Shown: piece by piece, positions 5,553-5,717 of the stretch
Layout: each line of letters starts with the position of its first letter
How positions within the stretch are numbered: position 1 is the first letter of the stretch
From: Bacillota bacterium
GTDB taxonomy: Bacteria > Bacillota_E > Sulfobacillia > Sulfobacillales > Sulfobacillaceae
Assembly: GCA_021802375.1 (NCBI GenBank)
Contig: JAKAAL010000325.1
Coordinates: 1 to 5,717, forward strand
DNA: 5,717 bases
Reading direction: 5' to 3'
The notes under the pieces: generated by a model
What the model was told of the DNA's origin: nothing
Seen by the model: the letters and a program-made list of their open reading frames with translations, nothing else
Database searches by the model: none
Position numbers and translations under genes: made by a program

Positions 5553-5717
5553 ATGGAACTTAACCGCCGACAGATGCAGCAATTCATCGACCAAGGGTAT
5601 GTGCGAATTCCTGGGGTGATTCCGCCCGTCATGATCGATCGGGCGCTTAGGGCAATCCATCATAGCCTTGGGGAGGGATTCCCGCCGGAAGATGCGCCCA
5701 CCTATCGTTCGAGGAGC
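5553..5717 (+). CDS. Probable phytanoyl-CoA dioxygenase (PhyH)-family protein, N-terminal 55 residues (partial)
   Basis: The gene runs off the right edge, so only the N-terminus is visible. It begins MELNRRQMQQFIDQGYVRIP then GVIPPVMIDRALRAIHHSLG, followed by an acidic/proline turn and YRSRS. From family knowledge, an opening 'L...Q...F...GYV.I.GVI....ID.A..AI' is the standard start of PhyH-like proteins: an N-terminal helix, then the first strand and the helix leading into the double-stranded beta-helix fold. Members are non-heme Fe(II)/2-oxoglutarate oxygenases that hydroxylate diverse small molecules, including phosphonates and hypophosphite in some bacteria. The iron-binding HxD...H residues lie beyond the window, so activity cannot be judged. 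It is divergent from the EamA transporter gene across 393 bases. Family assignment rests on a short stretch and is moderately secure; the substrate is unknown. Confidence 0.7.
   Translation, partial: MELNRRQMQQFIDQGYVRIPGVIPPVMIDRALRAIHHSLGEGFPPEDAPTYRSRS

Noticed and set aside
5196..5663. Open frame of 155 codons on the minus strand across the divergent intergenic region
   Set aside because: It runs antisense through the PhyH-like start and covers both promoter candidates; the peptide shows no domain-like pattern and has no good ribosome site at its start.

Overview
The window reads as a chromosomal segment carrying transport genes from a moderately GC-rich bacterium. Strong GGAGG-type Shine-Dalgarno sites, a clean TATAAT element and the protein styles suggest a Firmicutes-like organism. 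A Sulfobacillus- or Alicyclobacillus-like host is my tentative guess, and nothing in the window fixes the taxonomy. I see no rRNA or tRNA gene, insertion sequence, integrase or CRISPR array.

Layout: (1) 1-1254, minus strand, a major facilitator superfamily transporter of the sugar/metabolite:H+ symporter type; its C-terminus runs off the left edge. (2) 1255-1443, a divergent intergenic region. (3) 1444-4159, plus strand, a three-gene ABC importer operon of the nitrate/sulfonate/taurine (SsuABC/TauABC) family in the order permease, substrate-binding protein, ATPase. (4) 4160-4283, a short convergent gap with inverted repeats. (5) 4284-5159, minus strand, an EamA/DMT-family membrane transporter. 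(6) 5160-5552, a 393-base divergent intergenic region with a good promoter for the EamA gene, several short inverted repeats and a long leader. (7) 5553 to the right edge, plus strand, the N-terminal 55 residues of a probable phytanoyl-CoA dioxygenase (PhyH)-family Fe(II)/2-oxoglutarate oxygenase.

How they may work together: the ABC operon alone makes a complete importer (one permease and one ATPase, each presumably a homodimer, plus a binding protein) for a small anion such as an alkanesulfonate or taurine. No desulfonating enzyme (TauD, SsuD) is in the operon. The nearest oxygenase is the PhyH-like protein on the far side of the EamA gene. A catabolic link between them is only a hypothesis. 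The three transport units sit in alternating orientations, so each is probably controlled separately. I find no convincing sign of a previously undescribed system. The most noteworthy points are the non-lipoprotein binding protein, the oxygenase nearby and the structured divergent region at 5160-5552.
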